Shown: positions 1 through 8,440 of the stretch, in pieces
Numbering within the stretch: position 1 is the stretch's first letter
How the letters are laid out: each line of letters starts with the position of its first letter
Assembly (NCBI GenBank): GCA_011087765.1
Contig: JAALLA010000020.1
Span: 2,175 to 37,884, forward strand
Source: Pirellulaceae bacterium
GTDB taxonomy: Bacteria; Planctomycetota; Planctomycetia; Pirellulales; Pirellulaceae
Direction of reading: 5' to 3'
Length of the DNA: 35,710 bases
Made by a program: the position numbers and the translations under genes
Notes under the pieces: generated by a model
Told to the model about the DNA's origin: nothing
Databases searched by the model: none
What the model saw: only the letters and a program-made list of their open reading frames with translations

Positions 1-2798
1 TAGCGATAAGCGAACAAAGAATCGACTTTATGGTAGGCACGCACTGCTTTCGCATATTCCTCTTGATGGAAGAAAGTCTCACCGATCCGCCACTGAGCCA
101 TTGCGGCAGTCTCTGTTGATCCACAGTTTTCTGAAGCAACAATCGCCTCATAAATTGCCCTGGCATCTGACAAACGCCCCTCGTCTTCCTGACACCTACC
201 GATGACGAAATCAAATTCGTAAGCCATTTTAAAATCGGGGAACGTTTCCTTAGACTGTTCGGCAAGCACACCGGCTTCTACCCAGCGATTAAGGAAACCC
301 AAACATTGGGCTCGCCGTAGCAATACCCAAGGTTCTAAACTCACTTGAATCAGCTGAGCTGATGCATCTAAAGCACCAAATTCCTTTAGCGATTCGTTAT
401 ATTTCTTCTGTCGGTAGAGGGACTCTGCCAGCCAATATTGGGCCTTTTCGCGAGCAACCGGCTTATCCTTGGCTTTTTCTAACCGTGACTGAACCAACCG
501 GATTGAGTCTGTGAAACTTGTCCAATTCCCTTCACTCAGTGTTAGTTCTGCATAAAGCGACATGACTTTTGAGAGCAACTCATCCTGGATTTCGTCAATT
601 TTGATTAGCTTCGAAACGAGATTTTGCGCTGAATCCTTCTCGCCGTTTTTGAAATACGAACGTGCCACGCGATAGGCAGAATCGGACCAATATTTACTAT
701 CGGGGTGCTCATCAGCAATTTCCTGAAAGGCAGCTTGCCCCTCTTCTTCACGGTCGAGATCTACAAGAATCCAAGCCAGTAAATAGAGTGCTTCATCGTG
801 CTCGCTGGAGGCCTGCTCAGCTTGCAAGCAATGCTCAAGCAAAGATTCAGCTTGCTCTAAGTCAGCAACCGTCCCTATTTGTTGCAAAGCATAGGCCTTT
901 CGGAGCCGTGCCAAATTCCCCATGGTTGATTCACTATGTTCGCGAATTACCAAATCATAAATCTTGGAAGCCTCTTCAAATTCAGCATGATCTTCGCAGT
1001 ATTTCCCACGCGCCAACGCTGCTTCGAGCCCGAACTTGCTATTAGGGAACTCAGTCAATAAGCGTTCAAAGATACCATTGGCCGCGTCCGTCTCTTTTGA
1101 ATTCATCTTGAGCCAAGCTAATCCAGAAAGCCCGCGAGCAATGGTCTCTGGTCGCATACCATCTTCGATCATTTCTGAAAACCAAACCTCAGCCAGCTCG
1201 ACTTTCCCCGCGGAGTAGGATTTTTCAGCGACAAAGGATAGGGTTGTTTCAAATATTGATTCGCCAGCTGACTGCTCCTGCAGCTTCGTCACTTGAACCT
1301 TCGCGTCATCCCACTGATTACTCTCCACAAAACAAATCGCCAATTCAGCCATCGCTCGATTGACCTCGGGGCCAGTTTCTTCGACCGCAAGATATTCACG
1401 ATAGTGAGGAATCGCTTCGGCGTAATCTCCTAACCCGTAAAACGTAGTCGCTCGTGCGATTTGATATTTAGGGATTAGCTCTTGCTGCATTCCATCGAGC
1501 GATATTTTGTTCAGCTCAATCTTTGAATTCTCAAATTCCTCCACACCAAGGTGAGCCAGCGCTTTGAGATAATGCCAATTGATATCACGCGAACGGTTGC
1601 CTGAATAATTGTCCAACAGATCCCGAAAGATGTTGATTGCCGTCTGATACTCCTCCGCGGAATAGTGAATTCGCCCTTCTAATTCCAACACCTCAGGAAT
1701 GAGCGGACTATCTTTGTAGGCAACGCAAAATGTATCAATCAGTCGCAGCGCTGACGCGGTGTCCTTTCCTCGAACATCTATTTCAAGCGATTGTCGAATC
1801 GCATCATCAGCAAGGTGATTCTGGGGATAGCGTTCCCAAATCTTCTTCAGCCATTTCTTCGATAGATCAGACTGGTTAATCCGATCAGCCGCGATCGCAC
1901 CATCAAACCAAATTGCGACCTGCACCCTTTCTTGACACTCTGTTTCAAAAACCTCTTTGAGCAAGACCAAAGCTTCAGAATATTCGCTTAACTCATTATG
2001 ACTTCGTGCGAGCCAATAGGTTGCCTCCACTCTGAATGGCTCCGTCCCGGCCAGTCGTATAGCCGTACGAAAGCTATTCTTAGCAGTATCAAACTCCCGC
2101 CTGCCCAAATAAATGATCCCCAACTGTAAGTTACAGTCAGCTAATAAGCCGTCACAGTTTTGAGTAATCAGAAATTGATAAAATTTTACAGCATCTTCTT
2201 CATGACCTAATACCTGCAGTGACTTCGCCAAACCTAATCTGCAATTGTTCGACATCGGGCTCGTTGGGTAAATTCGCAATGCAGTCTCAAACGCTCGCTT
2301 GGCTAGTTGAGGCTCCTCCCTAATAAGTCGAATTTCACCGAGATACGCAAGCGCGTACTCATTGAGATCGTGCTGGGCGTGATTGAGGATAAAGTCTTCG
2401 AGCGAACGAATGGCAACATCGTAATTTGACAAACGGTAGGCCGACTCACCCAATCGAAACACAGCTCGCGACCGATAGGCATTATTTGGATGCTCTTGAA
2501 TAAAATTCTGATAGGCGCGAAAGGCACTCTGGTACTCTTCTTGCTTCATCAAAATTTCAGCAATAAAAAACCTGGCGGTAACGGACTCTTCCGATCCAGG
2601 ATATTTAAGTATCAACTGTCCGAAGGAATCAATCGCCTCATCCCAACTTTCCTGGGTGTAATAATTTGCAGCGATTGCGTAATCCACCTGAGCCGTTTGC
2701 GTCAAACCGAAGCTCGGCGAAGCAAAAACTACTGCGGTGCCAATAATTAATTGCAAATAGATTCGCCGACACGAATTCTGCTCAAATTTATCGTTCAT
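1..2798 (-). CDS. Exported TPR-repeat protein, C-terminus cut by window edge
   Basis: The reading frame is open from an ATG at 2798 to the left edge, about 931 codons with no stop, so the C-terminus lies outside the window. The N-terminus is MNDKFEQNSCRRIYLQ followed by a hydrophobic stretch (LIIGTAVVFASPSFG) that looks like a signal peptide. The rest is helical repeats of about 34 residues with the tetratricopeptide pattern, for example YYTQESWDEAIDSFGQLILK and, near the left edge, FHQEEYAKAVRAYHKVDS. TPR arrays mediate protein-protein contacts. In this exported form, related to YbgF/BamD-type repeats, a periplasmic or envelope scaffold is plausible, but no specific partner can be named. I see no Shine-Dalgarno sequence before the ATG. 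Confidence is high for the gene and repeat class and low for function. Confidence 0.85.
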   Translation of the reverse strand, partial: MNDKFEQNSCRRIYLQLIIGTAVVFASPSFGLTQTAQVDYAIAANYYTQESWDEAIDSFGQLILKYPGSEESVTARFFIAEILMKQEEYQSAFRAYQNFIQEHPNNAYRSRAVFRLGESAYRLSNYDVAIRSLEDFILNHAQHDLNEYALAYLGEIRLIREEPQLAKRAFETALRIYPTSPMSNNCRLGLAKSLQVLGHEEDAVKFYQFLITQNCDGLLADCNLQLGIIYLGRREFDTAKNSFRTAIRLAGTEPFRVEATYWLARSHNELSEYSEALVLLKEVFETECQERVQVAIWFDGAIAADRINQSDLSKKWLKKIWERYPQNHLADDAIRQSLEIDVRGKDTASALRLIDTFCVAYKDSPLIPEVLELEGRIHYSAEEYQTAINIFRDLLDNYSGNRSRDINWHYLKALAHLGVEEFENSKIELNKISLDGMQQELIPKYQIARATTFYGLGDYAEAIPHYREYLAVEETGPEVNRAMAELAICFVESNQWDDAKVQVTKLQEQSAGESIFETTLSFVAEKSYSAGKVELAEVWFSEMIEDGMRPETIARGLSGLAWLKMNSKETDAANGIFERLLTEFPNSKFGLEAALARGKYCEDHAEFEEASKIYDLVIREHSESTMGNLARLRKAYALQQIGTVADLEQAESLLEHCLQAEQASSEHDEALYLLAWILVDLDREEEGQAAFQEIADEHPDSKYWSDSAYRVARSYFKNGEKDSAQNLVSKLIKIDEIQDELLSKVMSLYAELTLSEGNWTSFTDSIRLVQSRLEKAKDKPVAREKAQYWLAESLYRQKKYNESLKEFGALDASAQLIQVSLEPWVLLRRAQCLGFLNRWVEAGVLAEQSKETFPDFKMAYEFDFVIGRCQEDEGRLSDARAIYEAIVASENCGSTETAAMAQWRIGETFFHQEEYAKAVRAYHKVDSLFAYR

Positions 2799-3159
2799 AT
2801 TACGTTAGTCCGCACGAACGCGATGGTTCGGCTATGGGTTGCAGAAACCAGCCAGCCACCCTTGCATGTAACGCTAGGGAAGACAATCTTCTGGCATCTA
2901 GTGGATTGGAAACCAATTCAAACCGCGAGTAGCGCGGTCGTCCATCCTCTTCATCGACGCTGCTGAGAGTGGGACTCGACCGGATATTGATCGCTAGCAT
3001 TCGCCGAACGCGTCAAGACTGGTGAAGTCTTCCGATTTGAGAAGCAGGGTAATTTAAAAACCAGCTTACTGCGCAGCACTTTAGCGAGCGGACGCGCTGG
3101 GGAATCACAATCATCCGAGGCATCCCTCAAACAGAGACCGCCCCTCGGAAAGAAAAATT
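2799..3159. other. Non-coding gap between greA and the TPR gene
   Basis: No convincing gene is present; a 66-codon frame on the minus strand has no recognisable features. There is a small inverted repeat around 3015-3032 (AAGACT/AGTCTT) and a weak one pairing 3115-3120 with 3143-3148 just after the greA stop, without a clear T-tract. The promoter of the TPR gene should lie in this gap, but I cannot place it. Confidence 0.4.
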
Positions 3160-3636
3160 CTACTGGTCGTAGGTAATCTCAAGTACTTTAAACTGCAAAG
3201 TACCTTTCGGTACTTCGATGTCGGCTAATTCACCCACTTTTTTCCCCAACAAACCTCTTCCGATCGGGCTTGTGATCAAATATTTGCCCGCATCGTAGTC
3301 TTCATCTCCATCGCCAACGAGCGTAATTTCTTCCTCGTCATCGAGATCGACATCCAACACTTTCACGGTTGCACCGAACGCAACCTTGTCTTTAGGAATC
3401 TGGTTAGGATCAACAATTTGAGCGCGTGACAGACGAGATTTTAATTCGGAAATCTTGCGGTGTAGATGAGATTGATTTTCCCGTTGAGCGTGGTACTCAG
3501 CATTCTCTTTGAGATCGCCTTCAGCCCGGGCTTCCGCAATTTTCTCAGCAATTGCAGGCATCTGCACGTTTTCCATCTCGTCAATTTCAGCCTTACGCTT
3601 GTTGTAGGCTTCTTGTGTCATGGGTACGCGTTCCAC
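3160..3636 (-). CDS. greA: Transcription elongation factor GreA
   Basis: GreA of 158 residues, the usual family length. It enters the secondary channel of RNA polymerase and stimulates cleavage of backtracked transcripts. The N-terminal antiparallel coiled coil spans about residues 8-75 and carries the tip motif [14 protein letters not shown], with acidic residues D41 and E44 in place for the catalytic magnesium. The C-terminal half (about 80-158) is the FKBP-like polymerase-binding domain ([16 protein letters not shown]). The start is a GTG at 3636, supported by an AGGAG about 8 bases upstream; the in-frame ATG five codons later has no such signal. It stands alone between two long gaps, downstream of a terminator. 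Confidence 0.95.
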   Translation of the reverse strand: MERVPMTQEAYNKRKAEIDEMENVQMPAIAEKIAEARAEGDLKENAEYHAQRENQSHLHRKISELKSRLSRAQIVDPNQIPKDKVAFGATVKVLDVDLDDEEEITLVGDGDEDYDAGKYLITSPIGRGLLGKKVGELADIEVPKGTLQFKVLEITYDQ

Positions 3637-3648
3637 TTTGCTCTCTCC
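3637..3648 (-). promoter_or_regulatory. Shine-Dalgarno of greA supporting a GTG start
   Basis: Read on the minus strand this is GGAGAGAGCAAA directly before GTG. The GGAG core at good spacing selects the GTG at 3636 over the ATG at 3621. Confidence 0.6.
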
Positions 3649-3680
3649 TGCTCACTGCATCCAACTTGAAACTGTCAAAC

Positions 3681-3727
3681 TAAAAAAGATTACGACCTAT
3701 CTATCCGAAAGACAGGTCGCAATCTTT
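3681..3727 (-). terminator. Intrinsic terminator after the M50/HlyD gene
   Basis: The arms at 3714-3727 and 3685-3698 form a 14-base stem with one mismatch around a loop of 15 bases. On the minus strand the stem is followed by a run of six T. This is the classical rho-independent form. It lies about 165 bases downstream of the stop of the M50/HlyD gene and just upstream of greA, so it separates the two transcripts. Confidence 0.8.
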
Positions 3728-3890
3728 CCTGATTATGCAGCATTCTAACCAATTAAGCAACTAGCCGCGGAAACAGCCGATAGCAAACAGAAGCGTTTCT
3801 CGAAAATTCCGGGACCACAATCGAGCATTAATCCGCTCAACCACGCGATCGAATTCGAATTTAGAGTTCAAGCCTTGGGGAAACTTAACA

Positions 3891-6140
3891 CTACAATTCG
3901 AATTGGAAAGTTTCATTGAATAGGCGGACAATTCGTTGCCCAATCGTCTTAGAACCAACACGAACCTTGGCGCGACCGGTACTCCCAGAAATGATTATGC
4001 GTTCCGAATTGGCGAGCGGAACACTCACTCGATACTTGGTACTCACGGGAACCAGACGCCCCTCGCTATCGGATTCAACAACAATACTGCCACCATGTTT
4101 TCCAGATAGTGACGGAGGTAACTCAACAAGCTCACTAGGCGAAATTCGATCGGTCACAGAATGGAAGATGGTTCCCGGAATTTGATTCAAACACAACTCA
4201 ACTTTTTGCTGTTGTTGAATAAATTCGATTTCAGATTGGTCCACCACAAGAACAGCTTCCATTTTTTCCAAGTTCGGTACAACCTGTCCCACAAAGGTCC
4301 CGGATTTGAGATAGGCACCAAGATTCTTTCGATCCAGTGGTGTACCGTTCCAGAAACCAAGTCCCTCCTGACCATCATCTCGCTCCCGAACCCTCCGCGG
4401 AGCAATAAAATAACCAGAGATCGGCGCCCTTATCGACAACCTCTCTCGGTCCATTAGCTTCCGCTCATAACTTGCATTGGAAGCTCGAACCGCGACCTCG
4501 GCGGACTGCCGACCTTGAGAGAATGCGGCGTCCACTGCTTCTGATTGCCGTATATTTTCCAGGCGAACATAGGAGGAAGCAAGCTGCGTTTTCATTCCGG
4601 CCAATTGCACATCGAGCTGTTTGCTCGTCAATTCAATTATTCTTTCACCTTCCCGAACATAAACATTCGGCTGCACATCTACCTCGCTAAGCACCCCTTC
4701 GACATCGACATAGACATTTCTAGCGTTCTGAGGCTGAACGTAGAATTTACAGTGAACGTAATGCGGCAACGGCAATGCAAGGACACCGAGAACGAGAACT
4801 CCGCAGGCAATCACCGAAGCCGTTAAATTCACTCGTTTGACCACACCTAACCTCCCGGGAATTGCAAAGAAACGGATCAGTTTTACAACTGGAATACCAA
4901 CTAAACCATAGATCGCCGAGAGGGCAATCAACTGCCCAATTAATTTAAAACCATAGGGTTCAAGCAAGCGATAGACAAACCAGAAAATTGAAAACGTGAT
5001 CAACCATCGATACAAAGCGGCTGCGACACTGTAAACAGCAAAAAACCATTTCCTACGAGTCGGTAAAAATGGATCTGACCGTGTTTCCATCCCCAACAAC
5101 ACTGCCCCGCAGGCACGTTGCAAAATCGCACTTGCCTTGGCGCGAAGATTAGGAATTTCAGTTAAATCAGAAAGAACGTAATAGCCATCATATCGAAGCA
5201 AGGGATTCGCATTGAACAAGACCGTGCTTACCGAACAAATAAAAACAACATTTAACGCAAGCTGATTGACTAATCCAGGGTGACTGAACCACCAGACAAA
5301 CACCGCAATTGATGCCAACATGAATTCAACATAAATTCCAGCTGCCGCAATCATTGCCCGCTTCCATTTATTCGATAGCAGCCAGGAATCACTTACGTTG
5401 ACATAGAGACACGGGGTTAACACCAACAGCATCAAACCCATTTCATGGCATTCTCCCCCGTACCGCTTGCAAGCCAGCCCATGCCCAAATTCGTGGAGAA
5501 CTTTGGTAACAGCTAAAACCAAAGCTAACCAAATCCAATTACTTGAATCAAAAAAACTTGCGAACGTGGGCAATTTATTTTGAAACGTTTCGAACTGGGT
5601 AAAAACCAGAGTCATGGCAGCCAACCATAAAAGCAAGGTCGCAATCATCGCCGGCATTGAAAAAAACCAACCAAGGTATCCGTTTAGGTAACCTAACAAG
5701 CGATCAGGATCAAATCCCCGATAACGTATCGCCAACACATTGGTTAAAGATTGAAATCTCTCCTGCTTCCGATTTTCTCGACCGCGGTTTGACAGCTCAT
5801 GCCCTTGAAAGGGCGCACTTGAAATCAAAAGGGAGTTGCGGTGCAACATGCTAATAAATTGATAGATCTCCTGAACCGTGATCTTTTGCGGTGTGAAACG
5901 CGCATCGAACTCAGCCTTCACCGTTTCCACACTAGTTTGTCCATCCAGCAACTCAAAGAGCATGTACTCTTCTTCTTCGAAACGATAATACTGCATCGTT
6001 AATGGATCTTTGATGACAACACAATCACGACCTTGAAATTGCTGCCGCTGAACGGCAACGTCGTTGCGCGTATGCATCGACAACGGTCGGCCAGCGATCG
6101 TTGTAGCAGCAGGGTGATCTTTCCCGGGTCTCGGCAACAT
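3891..6140 (-). CDS. PqqD-like / M50 site-2 protease / HlyD adaptor fusion membrane protein
   Basis: Protein of 749 residues from the ATG at 6140; a TTG at 6155 would add five residues. Visible order: PqqD-like winged-helix domain, about 25-110; first membrane helices, about 150-215; HEFGH (216-220), the HExxH zinc motif of M50 intramembrane proteases; NPLLRYDG (312-319), which supplies the third zinc ligand (Asp); more membrane helices to about 470; then a HlyD/biotinyl-lipoyl-like periplasmic part (NVYVDVEGVLSEVDVQP, a helical hairpin, then SIRAPISGYF). In other systems PqqD-like domains bind leader peptides, M50 enzymes cut substrates in the membrane, and HlyD proteins bridge inner-membrane exporters to TolC. 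A role in processing or exporting secreted proteins is inferred. It lies 32 bases after the upstream exported gene, so the two are probably co-transcribed. All M50 metal ligands are present. Confidence 0.88.
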   Translation of the reverse strand: MLPRPGKDHPAATTIAGRPLSMHTRNDVAVQRQQFQGRDCVVIKDPLTMQYYRFEEEEYMLFELLDGQTSVETVKAEFDARFTPQKITVQEIYQFISMLHRNSLLISSAPFQGHELSNRGRENRKQERFQSLTNVLAIRYRGFDPDRLLGYLNGYLGWFFSMPAMIATLLLWLAAMTLVFTQFETFQNKLPTFASFFDSSNWIWLALVLAVTKVLHEFGHGLACKRYGGECHEMGLMLLVLTPCLYVNVSDSWLLSNKWKRAMIAAAGIYVEFMLASIAVFVWWFSHPGLVNQLALNVVFICSVSTVLFNANPLLRYDGYYVLSDLTEIPNLRAKASAILQRACGAVLLGMETRSDPFLPTRRKWFFAVYSVAAALYRWLITFSIFWFVYRLLEPYGFKLIGQLIALSAIYGLVGIPVVKLIRFFAIPGRLGVVKRVNLTASVIACGVLVLGVLALPLPHYVHCKFYVQPQNARNVYVDVEGVLSEVDVQPNVYVREGERIIELTSKQLDVQLAGMKTQLASSYVRLENIRQSEAVDAAFSQGRQSAEVAVRASNASYERKLMDRERLSIRAPISGYFIAPRRVRERDDGQEGLGFWNGTPLDRKNLGAYLKSGTFVGQVVPNLEKMEAVLVVDQSEIEFIQQQQKVELCLNQIPGTIFHSVTDRISPSELVELPPSLSGKHGGSIVVESDSEGRLVPVSTKYRVSVPLANSERIIISGSTGRAKVRVGSKTIGQRIVRLFNETFQFEL

Positions 6141-6172
6141 AAAATAGAATTCCAAATTCTATAGATTTAGCA

Positions 6173-6859
6173 CTATTGACTCTTAACGTGCGTATGCTTG
6201 GTTTCGAAACCGCTTTCCTTTAACCAGCTTTGCCATGCATGTGCCTGCGGCTCGTCAGCAAGTTCGATGGTCAGCCAGTCTGGACATGAAAAAGTAGCGT
6301 CCAGATGATTTCCGTGGCTTTTTGACGTTACTTCACAACCAATCATTCTGAGCGTATTAATAATCTTTTTAGCCTTAGCTTCGTCATGCAAATGGACTGT
6401 CCGAGACGTTGCCATTCGAAAACGAACAGTTGGCAACTTGGTTTCTGATGAGGGATTCAATAAGACTGTTTCCATACCCCGATCTTTGCACCAGCTGGAC
6501 CATTGCTCCACCAATTGCGAGTTCGATAATTTCATCGATCGCCAATTAACACAACGATAAATGACATCGATATGGTTATCGTGTTTTCGAGATTTGACCT
6601 CGCAGCCAATTTTCTCGAGAGTTGAAATTGACTGTTCCGCCTCTTCTGACGTACTCGAATGAAGCGTCTTCCATGCCTCCACTCGATACCCCATTTTCAT
6701 AGCGCTCGATTTAACGGGTTTTGCTGGCACCAGTGAATTCGTTGTATTTAAATCTGGGTGCTTAGCAACAGACTCTTGCGCAATTATTTCCTGGGCTGAT
6801 GAAATTGCCTCAAAGGAAAATCCCAAGATTGCAATCCCAACCAATAATAAAACTTTCAT
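6173..6859 (-). CDS. Exported protein with two copies of an unnamed Cys/His domain
   Basis: Protein of 228 residues. Residues 1-22 form a signal peptide (hydrophobic core LLLVGIAILGF). The rest holds two copies of a domain of about 75 residues, at roughly 58-132 and 146-221. Both copies share IGCEV, then H-x-N-H-x-D (KHDNHIDV; SHGNHLDA), then a Cys and Trp (YRCVNW; FSCPDW), and end W-x-SW...G-x-ET. Each copy therefore has two Cys plus two His and an Asp, suggesting a disulfide or a metal site. I do not recognise a characterised family; similar single copies may be common in planctomycetes, but this is memory only. The start has AAAGGG seven bases upstream. It is the first gene of a likely operon with the M50/HlyD fusion, so an accessory role in that envelope system is inferred. 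Confidence 0.8.
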   Translation of the reverse strand: MKVLLLVGIAILGFSFEAISSAQEIIAQESVAKHPDLNTTNSLVPAKPVKSSAMKMGYRVEAWKTLHSSTSEEAEQSISTLEKIGCEVKSRKHDNHIDVIYRCVNWRSMKLSNSQLVEQWSSWCKDRGMETVLLNPSSETKLPTVRFRMATSRTVHLHDEAKAKKIINTLRMIGCEVTSKSHGNHLDATFSCPDWLTIELADEPQAHAWQSWLKESGFETKHTHVKSQ

Positions 6860-7077
6860 TACGATACCCTTTGGAAACCAGCGAATTTAAAGAACCCCAT
6901 CGTTTAGAAAGACTTGATTAAGGAATCCGGAAGAAACCGACAAGATGACCACGCATGCTAGCATCCCGTGGCGGGGAAAGCCCTTCCATCACTGACCTTC
7001 AGCAGCAGGAACGACATTGTAAAAAAAAGCCAGATTGCTTAACCTCCGGCGTCACAAAATTATTTTTCTGCAATGCC

Positions 7078-8076
7078 ATGAATCTAACTCCATTGCCAAT
7101 CGTTTCCGTTATTGTTCCTGTTTACAACGAAATCGATAATGTCGATTTGATGTATCACGAACTGCTGGAAGCAATGCAATCCCAGCCACGCCCGTTCGAA
7201 ATTGTTCTTGTCGATGACGGTAGCGTCGACGGCACAACTGCTAAGCTCGAACAAGTGGCTGAAAAAGATGAGCGAGTCAAACTAGTGGTGTTTCGTCGAA
7301 ACTACGGACAAACCGCCGCCATGCACGCGGGAATCCAAAATGCCACAGGGGATTACCTGGTTACCATTGACGGCGATCTCCAAAATGACCCCAACGATAT
7401 CCCCATGATGTTGGACAAACTGGATGAGGGGTTCGATCTGGTACACGGGTGGCGAAAAGACCGCAAAGATAAGCTCTTAAGTAGAAAAATTCCTTCGAGA
7501 ATCGCAAACCGGTTAATTTCGAAGGTCACTGAATTCCCAATCCACGATCTTGGCTGCACGCTCAAAGCGATGCGCTCAGAAATTGCCCAGCAAATTGAAT
7601 TGTACGGCGAAATGCACCGTTTCATTCCCATTCTCGCACATCAGCTTGGAGCGAAGAGTGTCGAAGTCGTCACCAACCATCGGGCGCGACAATTCGGGGA
7701 AACTAAATATGGAATCGGGCGGACATTCCGCGTGGTTCTCGATTTAATCACCGTCAAATATATGTTGAAATACTTTTCCAGCCCGATGAAACTCTTTGGC
7801 AAACTTGGGCTTTGGATTGGCGGAGCTGGCATGTTGTCTTGTGTCACGGCTGTTTTGATGAAACTATTTTCTGGGGTCGACATGACCGGCAACCCATTTT
7901 TGCTGATGGGGATTTTGTCTGCAATTTTGAGTGTGCAGTTTTTCAGTCTCGGGCTGATTGGTGAAGTCTGTGCGAGAATCTATTACACCCACGAAAAGCG
8001 TACGAATTATCAGATTCGCAATCTCGTAAATTTCCCGCCTGCCGATATCATTTCACTTCCGCGAAAAGCTGCTTAA
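7078..8076 (+). CDS. Family 2 glycosyltransferase, polyprenyl-phosphate type
   Basis: GT-A fold glycosyltransferase of 332 residues like GtrB, ArnC and dolichol-phosphate mannosyltransferase, which move a sugar from a nucleotide to a polyprenyl phosphate at the inner face of the membrane. Visible motifs are VSVIVPVYNE (residues 9-18), VLVDDGSVDGT (43-53), NYGQTAAMHAGI, and the metal-binding DGD at 98-100 in TIDGDLQNDP. Two C-terminal membrane helices (about 236-264 and 271-298) match the GtrB type. The frame stays open upstream to an ATG at 6955, but those 41 residues are unlike the family, so the ATG at 7078 is chosen; it lacks a Shine-Dalgarno sequence. It is transcribed divergently from the gene at 6173-6859. 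The sugar and acceptor are unknown. Confidence 0.9.
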   Translation: MNLTPLPIVSVIVPVYNEIDNVDLMYHELLEAMQSQPRPFEIVLVDDGSVDGTTAKLEQVAEKDERVKLVVFRRNYGQTAAMHAGIQNATGDYLVTIDGDLQNDPNDIPMMLDKLDEGFDLVHGWRKDRKDKLLSRKIPSRIANRLISKVTEFPIHDLGCTLKAMRSEIAQQIELYGEMHRFIPILAHQLGAKSVEVVTNHRARQFGETKYGIGRTFRVVLDLITVKYMLKYFSSPMKLFGKLGLWIGGAGMLSCVTAVLMKLFSGVDMTGNPFLLMGILSAILSVQFFSLGLIGEVCARIYYTHEKRTNYQIRNLVNFPPADIISLPRKAA

Positions 8077-8440
8077 TCGCCCAAGAACCCGTCGCGGCAA
8101 CCTCCGTTAATCGCGACAACCTCGGTTAATCGCGACAAAACCACCCTGCAAGTGCTTGCCTGCCGGTGCCGGTTTTCCCCCAACTTTTCGTGGCAATTCG
8201 ACAGCCGCCTCACCAACGGCCTGCAATCCTCCAGCCCGCCAGACATACGACTAGCTTAAGTTGCTAAAACCACTGCGGAAAACTCCCACGCGAGGAGGTA
8301 CAGCAGACCAACGAGCATCATTTTGAACATTACTGTTTTTACAAAAAAGACCAGTCGGAGTTGTTTGCCCTACTGCCTCGATCCAAAAAACCTTAAAACG
8401 AAGCCCCTGATAAACGCGATAATTTAACCACGAAACCAAC
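8077..8440. other. Non-coding gap upstream of queA
   Basis: No supported gene. It begins with a short tandem repeat (listed separately). The rest has no clear hairpin, Shine-Dalgarno sequence or preQ1-riboswitch pattern that I can recognise. The queA promoter is presumably here. Confidence 0.4.
8093..8142. repeat. Tandem repeat, 19-bp unit, about 2.6 copies
   Basis: Two full copies of a 19-base unit (CGCGACAACCTCGGTTAAT) lie at 8093-8111 and 8112-8130, with two mismatches between them. A partial third copy starts at 8131. They sit about 17 bases after the glycosyltransferase stop. The unit itself has no strong dyad symmetry. Origin by slippage is likely; function is unknown. Confidence 0.65.

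Noticed and set aside
662-1218. Plus-strand open frames of 127 and 60 codons at the left edge
   Set aside because: They lie opposite the continuous TPR-repeat frame on the minus strand and show no protein-like pattern.
2800-3000. 66-codon minus-strand frame upstream of the TPR gene
   Set aside because: No Shine-Dalgarno sequence, no domain pattern, and it overlaps the likely promoter region of the TPR gene.
8143-8440. PreQ1 or other riboswitch upstream of queA
   Set aside because: I looked for a compact pseudoknot with an A-rich tail and found none; queA is also not a typical preQ1-switch target.
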